In this document: positions 1 through 11,618 of the stretch, piece by piece
Layout: each line of letters opens with the position of its first letter
Position numbering within the stretch: the stretch's first letter is position 1
Assembly: GCA_007922305.1 (NCBI GenBank)
Contig: ML677335.1
Span: 38,446,642-38,510,641 of the forward strand
DNA length: 64,000 nucleotides
From: Dermatemys mawii
Lineage: Eukaryota; Chordata; Testudines; Dermatemydidae
Direction: 5' to 3'
Made by a program: the position numbers and the translations under genes
Notes under the pieces: generated by a model
The model's input: the letters and a program-made list of their open reading frames with translations, nothing else
The model's database searches: none
What the model was told of the DNA's origin: nothing

Positions 1-497
1 ATCAAAATGATGTTTGAGCAACACCATCACCCTCAAAACACTCCTTCCCAATGAGAACCTGATATAACAAACTAAGCTCATTAATGCACACAGGAAATCA
101 CCTTTAAAGTGTAACTTCAGGAGCACAAAACAGCCAAATAGCAATTAGGTTTCATCATGACTGAAATAATGGTATTTTCCTTCATCCAAGATAAACTGTT
201 AGTTAAGGGATTATATCATTGTTTCACATGCTCTTTGGTTTTAATAAACAAAGCACACAGACTCAAAGAAACACAGCAGTGGCTGCTTTTTGGTATGTTT
301 AAATTGTCACAAGTAGTAATTTCTAAATCCATGTCTGAAAAAGTACACACTCTTAACTCTTCTGTTGTAGGATTTCAGAAGCACAAATTCTATTTCTCTC
401 TTTTCTCATACAAGCATACATAAAAGGCAAAGCAATGTTTTTCCTAAATATGAAGGGTCAAAAAGAGAGTTAGATTGATATCAGGTGAAGTCCTTGC
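1..497. other. Unique AT-rich DNA, no gene seen
   Basis: No repeat, exon-like reading frame or RNA gene is recognisable. The 88-codon open frame at 157-423 has no family resemblance, is AT-rich and is of a length expected by chance in AT-rich DNA. Confidence 0.6.
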
Positions 498-536
498 AGC
501 AATATTGATTTACATCAGCTGAGGATCTGGCTCAGA
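498..536. mobile_element. One arm of a short foldback MITE (TTTACATCAGCTGAGGATCT type)
   Basis: The arm reads TTTACATCAGCTGAGGATCT and matches arms of palindromic elements at 61809-61895, 10281-10364 and 32262-32345 in this window. Only one arm survives. The family has no coding capacity; its superfamily cannot be told from this copy. Confidence 0.45.
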
Positions 537-2690
537 TTCCTACTGGTAAGCTCCCACTAGTGTTCTCTGGGAAAATAAGGCATCCTCATTTCTGTGCACA
601 AGTCTTTTGCACAAATTGGGTAACTGCATGTATGAACAGCCAGTTAGACACCAATTAGCCATGAAATCACATGCACCAAATTGCTGTGTGCACAATCTAA
701 GGGCAACATCCAGGAGCTTCCTAAGACTCATTTTTAAAGCAGAAACTTAAAACAGGATATGCCACCTCACTAACTCTCCAGCAAATACCACTTGTTGAAA
801 TTCTACTGAGAGGCCAGGGGTAAACCCACACAGAACAAAACAAAACAGTAACAGGTTTTATGACAGACAATTTTTCTAAATTTGCTGCTTCAGAGAACCC
901 CAATGTTAGAAAATTCAGAATGAGATGATGTAGTCTGGGAATTCTCCTGTAACAACTTGTTTGCCTCTGAAATACCAATGGAGTTCGAATGAGAGTTTCT
1001 CATTCCATAATAGGAAAAAGTAGATATAGAATGTCTTTATTTCCCTCTTGCTGTTTTGTGGCAGGGATTATTTTAATGACCCTATAACCAGATCATTCAA
1101 TACCATTTCAAGTTATTGTTGTCCCTCAAGCCCAATGTTCATTAAAAAAAGGTAGTTAAGTTACCAAGATATTTACCTTTCATCATTTACAGAACCCAGT
1201 CACTAAAACAGAAGTGTCTGGAATCTGATCTTACCTTGTATTTGCTTTACAAAGATGTTGATGTCTCTGAAAGCAATGAAGTATTTCCAATTTACACTAC
1301 TAGAAGTGAGATCAAAATCCAGCTGTTACAAGTTCACAATCCCACATGCAGCAAGACCTGGCATTACAGTGCTCTACCATAGTTTTCTGCTCCCAGGCTC
1401 ATGAACAGGAATTTCCCAAACTCCTTGTTTCAATAGCTCTCTTCTTCAGGCTCCTTTATTAAGGCAAAGAGAAGTTTTCAAAAATAAAGGCCTCAGAGTC
1501 CAAACCTGACAACATACAATAGACCACAAATGATAACCAGAGACTCTTCCCCCTTCATCTGGGCTCCTCTTTCAAGCTGGCCTGCAACAGTGTTCTAAAA
1601 GTGTTCTTCCTAAAAGCAAGAAAACAAAATTAGCTCCTTTCCTAGACACCCCTTTTATATGCTCTTTGCCCTATTCTTGGGCTCTGCAGAGAGTCTTTTA
1701 GCTGAACACTCAAGGACTACTGCAGGAGATTATCCTCTTCTACAGCTTCTCTCCCCCAGTTTCTCCCTTCCTGCAGCTGTTTATAAGGAACACCTGTCCA
1801 CTTCTCAGCACCATCTAATCAATGAACAAGATTGTCTGGGCCACCCTGTTACACTGGCCCTCTGTTTAATTCATGTAGTACACAGTATATCAGATGCAGA
1901 ATATGAATGTTCTCTGTTCATGCTCCTGATAAGCAGGTGGTATTTTTAAAAAGGCAGAGCTATATGCTATCCTAATTAGTTATTTATGGAGCCAGCTTCT
2001 TCATTTTGAGAGTGATGGGGCTACAAAGATTTGCTATGACCTGGACTATTATTTACAAACAGTTCATTCATTGATCCAGATTTGCACAGGGAATCTGCTG
2101 TAAATAGGGATGATGATCAAGAGGGAAAAGGGAGGACTCACATGCCCCCCCCAAACATCTGTAACTGGGGTGAAATGGGGGGGCAGTGAACATGATATAC
2201 CAGCACCTCACATTTCTTTAGAAGGAAATGACTGCAAATTAAACTAATTCTGGAAATTAATTAAAAACAGAAGACTTTTCACTAGTGTTTGCAACTGCTA
2301 TCTTCTAGTTCCATTCAAGTAGTCCAGTAAGAGTTAAACCTAGGTTTATCTTGTGTAGGTTTTCCCTTGCCTACCACCTTCTTTCCAGACTTTTTCCTAA
2401 GATGGATTTGATTTGCCATGTTTTAATTAACCAGATCTAAATAGTACAAATGGTACAATCTTTTTGTCAGTATGCAATGTATGCTGTTTGCTCAAACAGC
2501 TCTGCCTCACAAAACAACGCAACTGTGGTGTGGCCAGCCCCTTGTGATGGTATTGTGAGTCTCTCAATATTTAGTGGATTGGTTTCTTTTAAGCTCCAGT
2601 TCAGGAATCATTTAACTGAGAATTTCAGCTATCAATTTTAATCAAAGTTTCTAGCCTCCCATAGTTGAAGAGAAAAGCTTGAAAACCACA
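537..2690. other. Unique AT-rich DNA, no gene seen
   Basis: Short open frames on both strands (63-96 codons) have no recognisable domains and no consistent splice context. No repeat family is recognised. Confidence 0.55.
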
Positions 2691-2694
2691 TGGC

Positions 2695-2815
2695 AAAGAA
2701 GGAGGAGCCATTTTTTCCCCCATCAAATCTCATGATTTTTAAGCCAACTTCAACAGTTTTGGGGGCCTGACTCATGACTTTTGAATGCTTGGAGTGGCAA
2801 TGCTGCAACTGTCAG
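2695..2815. repeat. Possible turtle dispersed repeat with 'catgatttttaagcc' / 'ctgactcatgactttt' phrases
   Basis: The stretch contains repeated forms of 'tcatgattttt' and 'gactcatgac' that I associate with an abundant turtle interspersed repeat. A weaker similar start ('gcagtgttgctagctcttg') occurs near 24331. The class is unknown and the boundaries are approximate. Confidence 0.3.
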
Positions 2816-3234
2816 GAAAGAAATAGCAGCTATCCTTTACACAAAATATTATAATTCTCAACACTATCAGTTCATGTAAAAGGATGTAGTAACACCGGAA
2901 CCAATTACATAGTCTTCAAATAATACTGTAGTGCAAAAAAATTATCTGCTTAAGGATCAGAGATAGTTAAAAGGAAGCATAAAACCAGGGGTCTGGGTGA
3001 TAGGCTGTGCAACTTAGAAGTGATTCTTGCTTTTCAATTTACATAATAGACTGTTGCTGAAGTTTAACAGGACACCACTATCTTGAAATCTAGTTATTTA
3101 TTTAAGAGTGGTAAATGTAGTTTCAGCCATTACATCTGCCCCAGGATTCTTTCTAAGAAAGATTACTTCAAGACTCTCAGAAGCATTCTGTAATATTTTA
3201 CCCTTATACTGTGCTCCATACTTACTAAGAATTC

Positions 3235-3320
3235 ACTACCGTGAGGTAGGTATAATATTATGACCATGTTACAGAGAGGTAAACTGAGGAACAGGGAGGT
3301 TAATATAACCCAATGCATCA
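3235..3320 (-). mobile_element. MIR-like CORE-SINE fragment
   Basis: Read on the minus strand this is the MIR core: the phrases 'gaggtaggtataatatta', 'ttacagagaggtaaactga' and 'aacagggaggttaa' are diverged reverse complements of 'cctcagttt..ctgtaaaatggggataataat'. Only the core is present. Divergence is high, as expected of an ancient amniote SINE. Confidence 0.6.
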
Positions 3321-3984
3321 GAAACAAAACAAGAAATACATCCAGTATCCTCTTAATCAGTCAGCCACATTTCCTCCTTCTAGTGAAAAAATAAACCACA
3401 GAGCCACTTTATTCACTTTATTCTTCCTGATAGCCCAGAAAGAAGTTTGGGTGAGGAATTGGACTCCAATCTCTTGCTATGGTTTTCTGTGATATCATAC
3501 AATAAGCACAAATATATTAGACCTAAGTCTCACCTATCTTTACTGACCCTAGCAATTTCGGGTTAAGATTCCTTATTGTTACTGGCCAGCAATGGCCAAA
3601 TAATATTAATCTCCCTTCTCTCCAGACATCTACAGGAGTTTACACAGAGTAGGAGAAACAATAATGTATTGTTTACCCTGCTGTAGATGGAGCTTCTGAG
3701 GAGGCTCTCATGCAGTGTGTGGTTCTTTCAGCTATTCATGCCACACCCGTTTGCTATGCTAATAAGAGGCAAAAGTTTCCCTTTAAAGTAACACATACCC
3801 AGAAAAGACTGAGCTGCCATCACCAGCAGCTAGTAGAGAGCAAGTTCCATTCATCATCAAGTTCTGGTATATACTCAGTCTATTTACACTAAAACATTAT
3901 TTTTAAAACCTTTTCTATAGCTGAATTAATGAAACCTAGAAATAATCCTTCCTTAGACAGAGTTGTACTCTTTGCGATTTTAAG

Positions 3985-4096
3985 ACCCTAATTCAGCAGT
4001 CCATTCCTATTCAAAAAACAACATATGCCTAATTTCTGACACATGCTTAAAATCCTGTTGAAGTCCATGTGCTTAAATGCTTTGTTGAATTGAGGC
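3985..4096. mobile_element. Foldback MITE, 'attcagca...cacttaag' family
   Basis: The left edge 'cctaattcagca' and right edge 'tttgttgaattgaggc' are inverted relative to each other, with 'catatgcctaa' and 'catgcttaaa' inside. The same family is seen more completely at 59003-59132. It has no coding capacity and would need a transposase supplied elsewhere. Confidence 0.55.
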
Positions 4097-5274
4097 GATA
4101 TTTTCACCCAACACTTTTCTAGAGGCTTTTAAAAGGTGAAAGCTTATTCAAAGCATCAGAAAAAGTGATTAATTAACTGGGTCTTCCATGACCAGGGTAA
4201 ATACAAAATTATAAAATTAAATTTTCCTGTAACCCAGATGTTGATTTTGCATTTGAATCACATTACAACCATTTTTGTCATCCCAACCAAATTCTAGTTG
4301 GTGTAACTTACTATTTGTCGGTCTAAATACTGCCTACAGTTTCAAATATGGTGTTCTTAACTCCCTATCCTCAAGTGTTGTGTGACATTTTTGCTATGTG
4401 TTTGTTAGGTTAAATGACTGCTTTTGCTCTAGTCCAGAGGTGGCTACATAAGGGAAAAGTGATTCTTAATATATAACATATCATTCTTTAAAGAAATTTG
4501 GGATGTATGTTAGATATCATGAACTAAGACTACACAATAAAATCTAACATCTTATTCAATGTTTAATACATACTAGAAATTGCAGATTATACCTGTTTTT
4601 TGCAGAAACTCTGAAGCCCCTGTAAATATTTCATGAACTATAGCATGTCATCTGGCAAACCCTTGCTATCACCCAAATAAGTAACTAAATGGGCTATTAA
4701 TTCATAGAGCAGGGTCTGATACTAAAATGCTCTTAAAATGAGAGTCAATCTGAATGACTGCTTTTCACATTTTAATGAGCATCATTAACTTCTTATGAAG
4801 GGTTATGTAAACATTTACTTTGAAACCTAGTATGGAAGTTTTGCAACGCATTTGCCCAGTCTTAAATGCTTTTCTCAGAAATAGTGAACTAAAAGTGATC
4901 AACTTGCAGCTAAAAATGAATTACAAAATGAAACTCAGTACCATAACTGAGTATTGTAAAACATTAACCATTCCTAGATTCTAATTACAACACTTACCAT
5001 AAGATGATCCCTTACATTCACTGGAGTTTACTCCACATTGAGTATTTTCTTCCTTTTTCTGCTTCACATCGTGTAGAAACCCCTCCGCTTTAATGGGATA
5101 AACCTATTAGAAGTCAATCATTAATTCCTAAGGGCTCAATTCAGTAAAGGAGAAATTACCTCCCTGGCTGCCTACTGTGAGAACTCCTGGATGTCTTCTG
5201 CAGCTGAAGAGCCTAATCAAAATAACTTATAGGGAATTAATAAAAGGAACACTTTGTGGTTAAATGGCACTTTC
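4097..5274. other. Unique AT-rich DNA, no gene seen
   Basis: No repeat family or exon-like signal is recognised. Confidence 0.55.
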
Positions 5275-5279
5275 TTATT

Positions 5280-5455
5280 TTAGGATCTTAGAGCATTAAT
5301 TAGTGAAGCTTCACAACACTGTATGAAGCGAGTAAGTACTATCTGCATATCAGGTATGTGTAAACTGAGACACATAGAGTTGAAGAGGGCTCTCCAAAGT
5401 CACACAGCACGTCACTGGCAGATTTGGGAATAGAACCTCTCAGGAGGATTGCTGG
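5280..5455 (-). mobile_element. MIR-like CORE-SINE, minus strand
   Basis: Reverse-complemented, the segment reads tRNA B-box-like 'aggttctattccc', then 'ctgtgtgactttgg', 'tatgtgtctcagttta', 'agtacttactcg' and 'gtgttgtgaag'. That is the order of a MIR-type element: tRNA-derived head, CORE, then 3' part. It is well diverged. It is the clearest CORE region in the first 10 kb. Confidence 0.75.
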
Positions 5456-5475
5456 TTTGTCTATCAAGCTATCTA

Positions 5476-6165
5476 GTTTCTAATATGGCACCAATCTCTA
5501 GTTAGTGTCTGAGCAATTGAAATTGATTCCCAGGTCCCCTACTCTAACCACAAAAGATGCACCCTTTTCTTTTGTGCCTGAAAAACCCCAGAGTAGATGT
5601 TCTGTGCTATTTTCCCCGCTCCCATCTCCAACCCAGTGCAGACCCAATTCCATCCTGTGATTGGTCATGGCAAGTTGCTAAAACTCTCTACCACATACAA
5701 CTCTTCTAGATCAATGTCAGGCCAGCAAGGAGATTTCAAGGCACACGGAGTTCACAACCAAAGTGTGAGAGGCATTTTACAGAACAAATCTGTCCCTGCC
5801 CCCTAAGAACTCAGATGTAAAGGGAAGGTTTTTCAGATGCATTCACCATATCAGATGTATTCACCAATCTCTGGTCCCACTGAAGTTCATGGTGAAATAC
5901 TCATTGACTTCATCAGGAGCATAGTTAGGCTAACACTGAGCAAATTACAGATCCTCATACTTGCTATCTTTCTGTCTGGCCCAATGATTCTTTCATTATT
6001 TAGCTATAAATGCAACAACTTCAATATGAGGCCAGAGAGAATGGGAAAGAGAGAAAGCACAGGAATGACAGTAGCCAAGGAGTCAGAATGCACTTGTGGG
6101 AGACTTACAAGCGCATTCTGATTCCCTGGCTCCAATGACATTGGTCCCCCTGCTCCAATGACTTT
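5476..6165. other. Unique DNA, no gene seen
   Basis: Contains two chance-length open frames (5597-5806 and 5837-6121, +) without recognisable domains. Confidence 0.5.
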
Positions 6166-6169
6166 ACTC

Positions 6170-6325
6170 ATTTAGCCACAGTGGAACAGCTTCAACAGGA
6201 GAAACTGAGGGGCCCAGTAGCTAGAACACTTATATGCAAGGTAGCAGAGCCCTGTTCAAATCATTTTTCCACTTTAAGGTGACTTGAACTGGAATTCTCC
6301 CACATCCCTAACCACTGGGCTAAAA
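6170..6325 (-). mobile_element. tRNA-derived SINE, minus strand
   Basis: On the minus strand, 6306-6322 reads TAGCCCAGTGGTTAGGG, a good RNA polymerase III A box. It is followed about 20 bases on by AGTTCAAGTCACC (6277-6290), a B-box-like sequence. A tRNA gene is unlikely because acceptor-stem pairing is not evident and the sequence runs on past the B box. This is probably the head of the CORE-SINE family seen elsewhere in the window. Confidence 0.6.
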
Positions 6326-6780
6326 GTTATGATGGCGGTTGTCACTCCCACAGTGTTCTCCATAAGCTCATCTATAGGGGACAGATCCAGTAGATTAGCT
6401 CCAAGCATGCTTACCGCAGTGGGCTCTGCAGGCGGGGTAGGTGGAGGAACACCTATCTTCTGGTTTGTGCCTCGCTCACATAGATGCCTGGCATGGGGCC
6501 CGCAGTGTGCATGCGCAGAGGCACACATGGGAATTTGACACCTAATGCCTTTTGTGAATCCAGCCCCCAAACAAACAGACATAAATGGGGTAGAGGGGTA
6601 CCAGGAATAAGCTAATGCAGTAATTTAGGCTTATTATGAACCTATCTTCGTGGGCGTGTCTTTTTGTGGGTTTTATTTTTGTAAATTCCACTTGCAATCT
6701 ATGAGCTAATGTTAAATTATACCAATAATTACTTACTTTTTAAAATAATAATATAAAATGTAATAATGAAATAATAACTA

Positions 6781-6840
6781 TAGGCCTGATTCTCCTTTCA
6801 CTCACACTGATGTAAATCAAGCAGTGGAGTTACTCTAATA
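6781..6840. mobile_element. Half of a foldback MITE, cut by a hAT insertion
   Basis: 'taggcctgattctcctttca' followed by 'gatgtaaatcaagcagtggag' is one arm of a palindromic family also seen at 61241-61330. The arm ends exactly where the hAT element begins at 6841, so the hAT most likely landed in it. The missing arm is not clear on the other side. Confidence 0.5.
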
Positions 6841-7512
6841 CAGTGGTGGGCAAACTTTTCGGCCACATCGGGGTTGCGAAACTGTATGGAAGACTGGGTA
6901 AGGAAGGTTGTGCCTCCCCAAAGAGCTTGGGCCCTGCCCTATCTGACCCCCTCTGACTTCTTTCCCCGACTGGCCCCCTCAGAAACACCTGACCCATCTA
7001 ATCCCCCCACTCCTTGTTCCCTGACTGCTCCCTCCTGGGACCCCCCCGAACCTGTCCCTGGACTGCCTGACCCCTATCCACACCCCACCCCCTGACAGAC
7101 ACCCCACCCTTCCTGTCCCCTGACTGCCCCTACTCCTTTCCACACCCCCGTGCCCTGAGAGCCCCCCCACCGAACCTCTCCCCATCCAAGTGCCCCTTGC
7201 TCCCCGTTTCCTGACTGCCTCTGGGACTCCCTTACCCTTATCCAACACCCCTGTCCCCCACTCCCTTACCATGGTGCTCAGAGCAGCAGGAGCTCGCAGC
7301 CCTGACACCCAGTGGAGCCAGGCACGCTGCCTGCATTGCCCAGCAGGAGTGGCAGGCCAGAGCCCTGGCAGCACAGTGAGCTGAGGCTGCGAGAAAGGGG
7401 GGACAGCAGGAGAGGGGCCAGGGGCTAGCCTCCCCGACCGGGAGCTCAAGGACCAGGCAGAATGGTCCCATGGACTGGATGTGGCCCGCAGGCTGTTGTT
7501 TGCTCACCTCTG
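6841..7512. mobile_element. GC-rich non-autonomous hAT element
   Basis: The ends are CAGTGGTGGGCAAACTTTTC on the left and, reverse-complemented, CAGAGGTGAGCAAACAA on the right. They are inverted repeats of the hAT type known to flank abundant turtle MITEs. The 672-bp interior is strongly C-rich ('ctgactgcc', 'ctccc' phrases) and encodes no transposase. Open frames inside (156 codons on minus, 73 on plus) are by-products of GC richness. The adjacent 8-mers, ctctaata and acctacat, do not match well, so the target duplication has decayed. A relative lies at 57141-57743. Confidence 0.8.
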
Positions 7513-7869
7513 ACCTACATGGTAACAGACAAAAGTCTTCAGTATCGGACAGGTGTTGAGTAAACTTTATTAGATTAGGTGACTGTTTTAATCTATCTCA
7601 CAGTGATCAGATAAAGACTGGAAGTGTTGGAAGCAGTCTCAGGAGCCTGGCCAAAGATTAAGGGTGAAGCTCACCCCTGAACATAGGGCCAGCATGAACC
7701 TCTCAAGCCTAGTTTTGAGTGGGGCATGGACATTGTTTTGGCCTTGTACATGGGGTGAATTTCTCCCTTGATAAGTATGGAGATTGAACTAGATGTGGTC
7801 TCTCCACTTTAGCGGTCAGAGATACTGGGGTTGGGGCACCTGTACTTCTCTGATCCTCTAACTTGCTGC
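7513..7869. other. Unclassified DNA, no gene seen
   Basis: The segment may be partly old repeat, but no family is recognised before the SINE tail at 7870. Confidence 0.4.
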
Positions 7870-8002
7870 TTTCTTGGACTGTAACCTCTTTTGGGAGCCA
7901 GGCCTGTCCATCTGTTCCCTTTTTGTACACGGCCTAGCACAACTGGGTCCTGGTTTATAACTGGGGTTTCAATGTGCTACTGCAATAAATAAATAAATAT
8001 GA
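7870..8002 (+). mobile_element. 3' tail of a CORE-SINE with (AAAT)n end
   Basis: The order 'ggactgtaacctctttt', 'tttttgtacacggcctagca', 'caactgggtcctgg' and 'caatgtgctac' is a diverged copy of a tail module seen inverted at 22947, 41816, 48000 and 55135. It ends in 'aataaataaataaatat', a simple-repeat terminus as expected of a retroposed element. Confidence 0.6.
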
Positions 8003-8072
8003 TGAAATCAGTCACTAGAGCTGCCAAACCCTCAACTTTTTCCTTTCAGCAGTAAAGTCACTAATGCCTGTC

Positions 8073-8091
8073 ATATATATATATATATATA
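8073..8091. repeat. (AT)n microsatellite
   Basis: About nine uninterrupted AT units. Confidence 0.95.
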
Positions 8092-8099
8092 AAGAAAAT

Positions 8100-9375
8100 C
8101 CACACCCAACATCCATTTCCCACTGAAAGAAAAACAAAACATCCCAATGCCCAATGCAGAAAAATTAATTTCATCCCATTTTCATAAGAAACTAAACAGT
8201 GGAGAGAGTTAAATAAGCAAAAAAACACTTGTCATAGTCTCTGCCAGTTAGTTTGTCAAGAAATCAAAGCAAGTTTGGGAAGCGTGTTTCTCTGCTACTC
8301 AGAGTTCAGCTGAACTAACTGTTGCATTAGCCAACACAAATCAAGCAAGCCTCCAAATCTGTGACTTGTATCCACATGTCAAAGGGAGCAGATGCTCCTG
8401 TGATTTGCCGAGAATGAAGAATATGGCTTAGTGCAGGGGGAGGTTTATAACTGAGTCACGAACAAAGGATACAACTATTTGAGTGCAGAAGATGTCTGGT
8501 CTAGTTTCAGTTTAATCTTTGATCTTGTGACTTTTTTGTTGGAATCTATCATTGCAAAGGGGGGAAGGAAGAGCGAGAACACTCCATTTAGTTTTTTAAA
8601 AAATGAAAATCATCTACTGCTGAAATTCATTTAAATCGCAATCTGCAGCACAGAGGAGGTAGCTGTAGCATCAGAGGGACAGGTTAAAAGGAATCATAGC
8701 AAAGATGTGTATACTTTTGATCATAGACAAGTCCTGAATTTTTTCCATATATTGTCTGTACTCTGTGTAAGTGTGCTACTCTTGAACGCAAGAGATGAGG
8801 AACATGATTTGAGCCTGGCATAGAGCAGACAAATGCTGTGCAAGTTTCCCATATACACAGCTCTGCAGGAAACCTGCATCAGTCCTGCTATTCTAAACAC
8901 AGGGCTTCTGGAGCTGAACGCAAGGCTTCTCATGATCTCTAAATCAAATTCAAAATTGCTCTTCTTGTTTTCTCTTTGGCCCTGTATCCACCTACTTCCC
9001 CTCCTGCTCAAGACAACATGCTAATTTTGGCCAATTCTCTCTTTTCCCGAAACCCCACAACTAGCAATCGTTTCTGTTACATTGTGCTTTCCTATTTATC
9101 TGCAAGTTGCCTTCTCCCTCCTTCTCCCCTGAGTTATTTTTCATTTAAAACCTTCCTGTTTGCCTTAACTTATGACCGATTGACCCTATTCATCTTTTCT
9201 TTCCCCTACCCTCTATAATTAGCTTGCAAGAAGTCTAGTTATTTGCATCTTTCCTGCTTTGAAATTTCAGTTCTTTTTCCTTGTCCTCTCCTCTGCTGTA
9301 AGTTATCTTCCCCCTTCTGTTGGTATGAGTTGCCAAACCCAGTGCTGCATACTTTATTTTAGATATTAATTTATT
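8100..9375. other. Unique DNA with a pyrimidine-rich segment
   Basis: No gene is seen. 9030-9210 is C/T-rich ('ccttctccctccttctcccc'), which opens short frames without domain resemblance. Confidence 0.5.
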
Positions 9376-9379
9376 TTGA

Positions 9380-9665
9380 TGTTATGACAAGGTAAAGGCA
9401 GTCTGCAAAGGATTCACAGGTCCTGGTCTGTCAGTGTTGCTGAGGGAGGAGTATAAAAGGAGGAGCTGATGGATTTTGGAGGGAAGAGTACAGGTTTCAG
9501 GAGGGAAGAGTTTGGAGGAAGCACAAAGAAGTCAGTCTGTGTGCACATGGCTAGAATGCTAGCTGCAAGAAGCGGCATTTCTGTAAATAGTTCTCTTAAT
9601 AAAGACCCAGCTTAGTTTTAAAAGCATGGAGTCTTTTCATGTTAATACCCAGCATGTGGTACACA
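9380..9665 (+). mobile_element. LTR-like piece with TATA box and polyadenylation signal
   Basis: A TATA box (TATAAAA, 9452-9458) lies 146 bases before an AATAAA signal (9598-9603), the spacing of an LTR U3-R region. The purine-rich 'ggaggagctgatgg' stretch between them and the following 'gttaatacccagcatgtgg' resemble an LTR end I associate with turtle retrotransposons. A start at TGTTATGACA (9380) is possible, but no matching end or target duplication was found. An ordinary TATA promoter next to a chance AATAAA is the alternative. Confidence 0.4.
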
Positions 9666-9689
9666 AAAGAATTAAGTTTAAAGCTGTGT

Positions 9690-10275
9690 CCTCTCCTCAT
9701 CTTCTTCAAAACCTCTTAAAAAACCCCAACTACTTAAAGACCCATGAGAAGCAAGTTTATGACTTTTGTAAATCCTGTTCCCCACTGAATCATCACCACT
9801 TCTGCACTTCCTACTGTCTCTTATGTCTGAACTTGCAAATCTTTAAATAAATAAGTTTATTTCTAGATGAGTTCTCTCCTACCTCCTCCTGTGTCTCTCT
9901 CCTTTTGCACAAGCCTTTAGAGATCTAATTTTGGGTTTTCAAAGTTTAGATGTAGCCTAGTTTATGCTATATATTGGAATAAATTAAAATATAAGGGTAG
10001 ATATTAAAATACTTCTGTCATACAGTGAGCTGGATCTGTAAAAGGTTAAGACCCTTGGATGAATTACATATGTTGAGTCAGTCAACGCTACTTTCTGATA
10101 TCCATGTCCTAAACATCCTATTACCTTTATTTAAATATATTTCTGCATTGTCTAACCAACATTTAATTCATCCTGCTTTTAAGCAACAAGCTATCAAGAA
10201 GACATGGACAAAGAAAAATCAGGGGAAAGCACTTATTTTAAACTGCTTCCAATCACAATCAATTAGTACCAGAGA
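9690..10275. other. Unique DNA, no gene seen
   Basis: No repeat or exon signal recognised. Confidence 0.5.
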
Positions 10276-10280
10276 CTTGA

Positions 10281-10364
10281 AGGCCAGATCTTCAGCCAGT
10301 ATAAACTGATATTGCTTCATTGAAGTTGATGGAGCTATGCCAATATACAACAGCTGAAGATCCA
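10281..10364. mobile_element. Foldback MITE (~84 bp)
   Basis: Left arm 'aggccagatcttcagccagt' and right arm 'caacagctgaagatcc' are inverted copies. The centre is 'ttgaagttgatggagc', a diverged 'tcattgaagtcaatgg' palindrome. Same family as 61809-61895. Confidence 0.65.
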
Positions 10365-10369
10365 CATCT

Positions 10370-11180
10370 AAAACAGAATTGGCATCTTAGGCTGTGCAGC
10401 ACTGAAATGTATGCACATTTACTGATGTGCATTGATAGAGATAGAAAAATATTTTATGTGCTTTGAAGATACCATGACTTGTGCAAAAAGCGCACATAAT
10501 GCTTTTGAGTTTACATATGAAACTGCTTTGTGGACTCATTTAGTTAGATTTATTTCACTGCTGCCTCCCATCCTGTACATTCAGCCTAATACTATAAAAA
10601 TCAAACCTATCTTATTGAAAGAGTTGATATACTCCAAAGAAATACCTGGAATAAAATATGATTAAAAAGTCCTCTCCTTCTCCTCAAAGCAAAATACTAA
10701 ATGGAGCCCATATTTATTTTTTTAACTTATTTTTTTCCAGGCAGCTCCACCAGTTGTTTTTATAATATCCTGTGTGAGTAGTAAATTTTATAACCACAGA
10801 TGGCTGTTATTCCATTTGAGTCTGTTTTAGGGAGAAAATAAAAGATAGCACAGCCTAATTGCCAGCAGGTTAGCAAATATTTCTACTAAGTAAATAAAGA
10901 CAAAGAAATAAAATAATGGAAAAATTCCCATTAGGTGGGTTCCTTCTGGACTTTGAACATTAAGCTAATGTGGGATATTTTGCCAACGCATCAGGTGACT
11001 TGAAATGAGAGAGGAACACTTAGTTTAGAGAATAACAACATATTAGCAGCCTTTCACTATCTGCATTAAGGATACGTGAACTGGTTCAGAGTCTAGGCTC
11101 ACTCTCAGACCTCTCAGCTTGCCAATGGATGCAAGGTATCACAAAGATCCAAAACACGTGTTTTAAAAAAATTATTCCCA
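10370..11180. other. Unique AT-rich DNA, no gene seen
   Basis: No repeat or exon signal recognised. Confidence 0.5.
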
Positions 11181-11185
11181 CCCCA

Positions 11186-11332
11186 CCTTCAGCAAAGCAA
11201 TTAAGCATGTGGTTCATCCCCATCACTATTCAGCCAAGCACCTAAACACATGTTTAACTTAAGGGGAAAAACCTTGCTCTATTGCAGTCAATGGGAGTGT
11301 TGCCTTTGACTTCAACAGGGCCTGTATATATC
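11186..11332. mobile_element. Foldback MITE cluster, 'ttcagcaaagcaattaagca' type
   Basis: 'cttcagcaaagcaattaagc' and 'tattcagccaagcacctaaa' are two degenerate arm copies. They are followed by the palindromic centre 'gcagtcaatgggagtgttgc' and 'gacttcaacagggcc'. Probably one long or two adjoining foldback elements. Confidence 0.5.
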
Positions 11333-11461
11333 CCTAAAGCACTTTAAAGTACAACATATGGTTAAGTGCTTTCCTGAGTCATGGCCTCTTTAGGGAAATG
11401 TAAATGCACTGGGATTCATTCCTTTGGTGTGAAGAACAAGTTTAATGACTTATGCCGAAAT

Positions 11462-11537
11462 AAATCAGTTAGTCTTTAAGGTCCCACCAGACTCCTCGTT
11501 TTGTGGATACAGACTAACATAGCTACTACTCTGATAT
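11462..11537 (+). mobile_element. Terminal fragment of a Penelope-like element
   Basis: 'agtctttaaggtcccacca', 'gactcctcgttttgtgg' and 'acagactaacatagctac' match the end module found at 50270-50325 and 45604-45719. It directly abuts the segment leading into the Tigger-like element at 11619. The same junction recurs at 17.8 kb. Confidence 0.65.
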
Positions 11538-11618
11538 TTAATGATTTTGTATTTCTAGTATGTAAAATTTTCAACAACAAAAAAAGTGGAGACACCAGAT
11601 TTGTGTGGAACATAGGTA

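Noticed and set aside
6979..7449. 156-codon open frame (-)
   Set aside because: Lies entirely in a C-rich hAT MITE; Gly/Arg/Ser-rich translation is due to composition.
6833..7520. 8-bp target duplication of the first hAT element
   Set aside because: ctctaata and acctacat match at only 3 of 8 positions.
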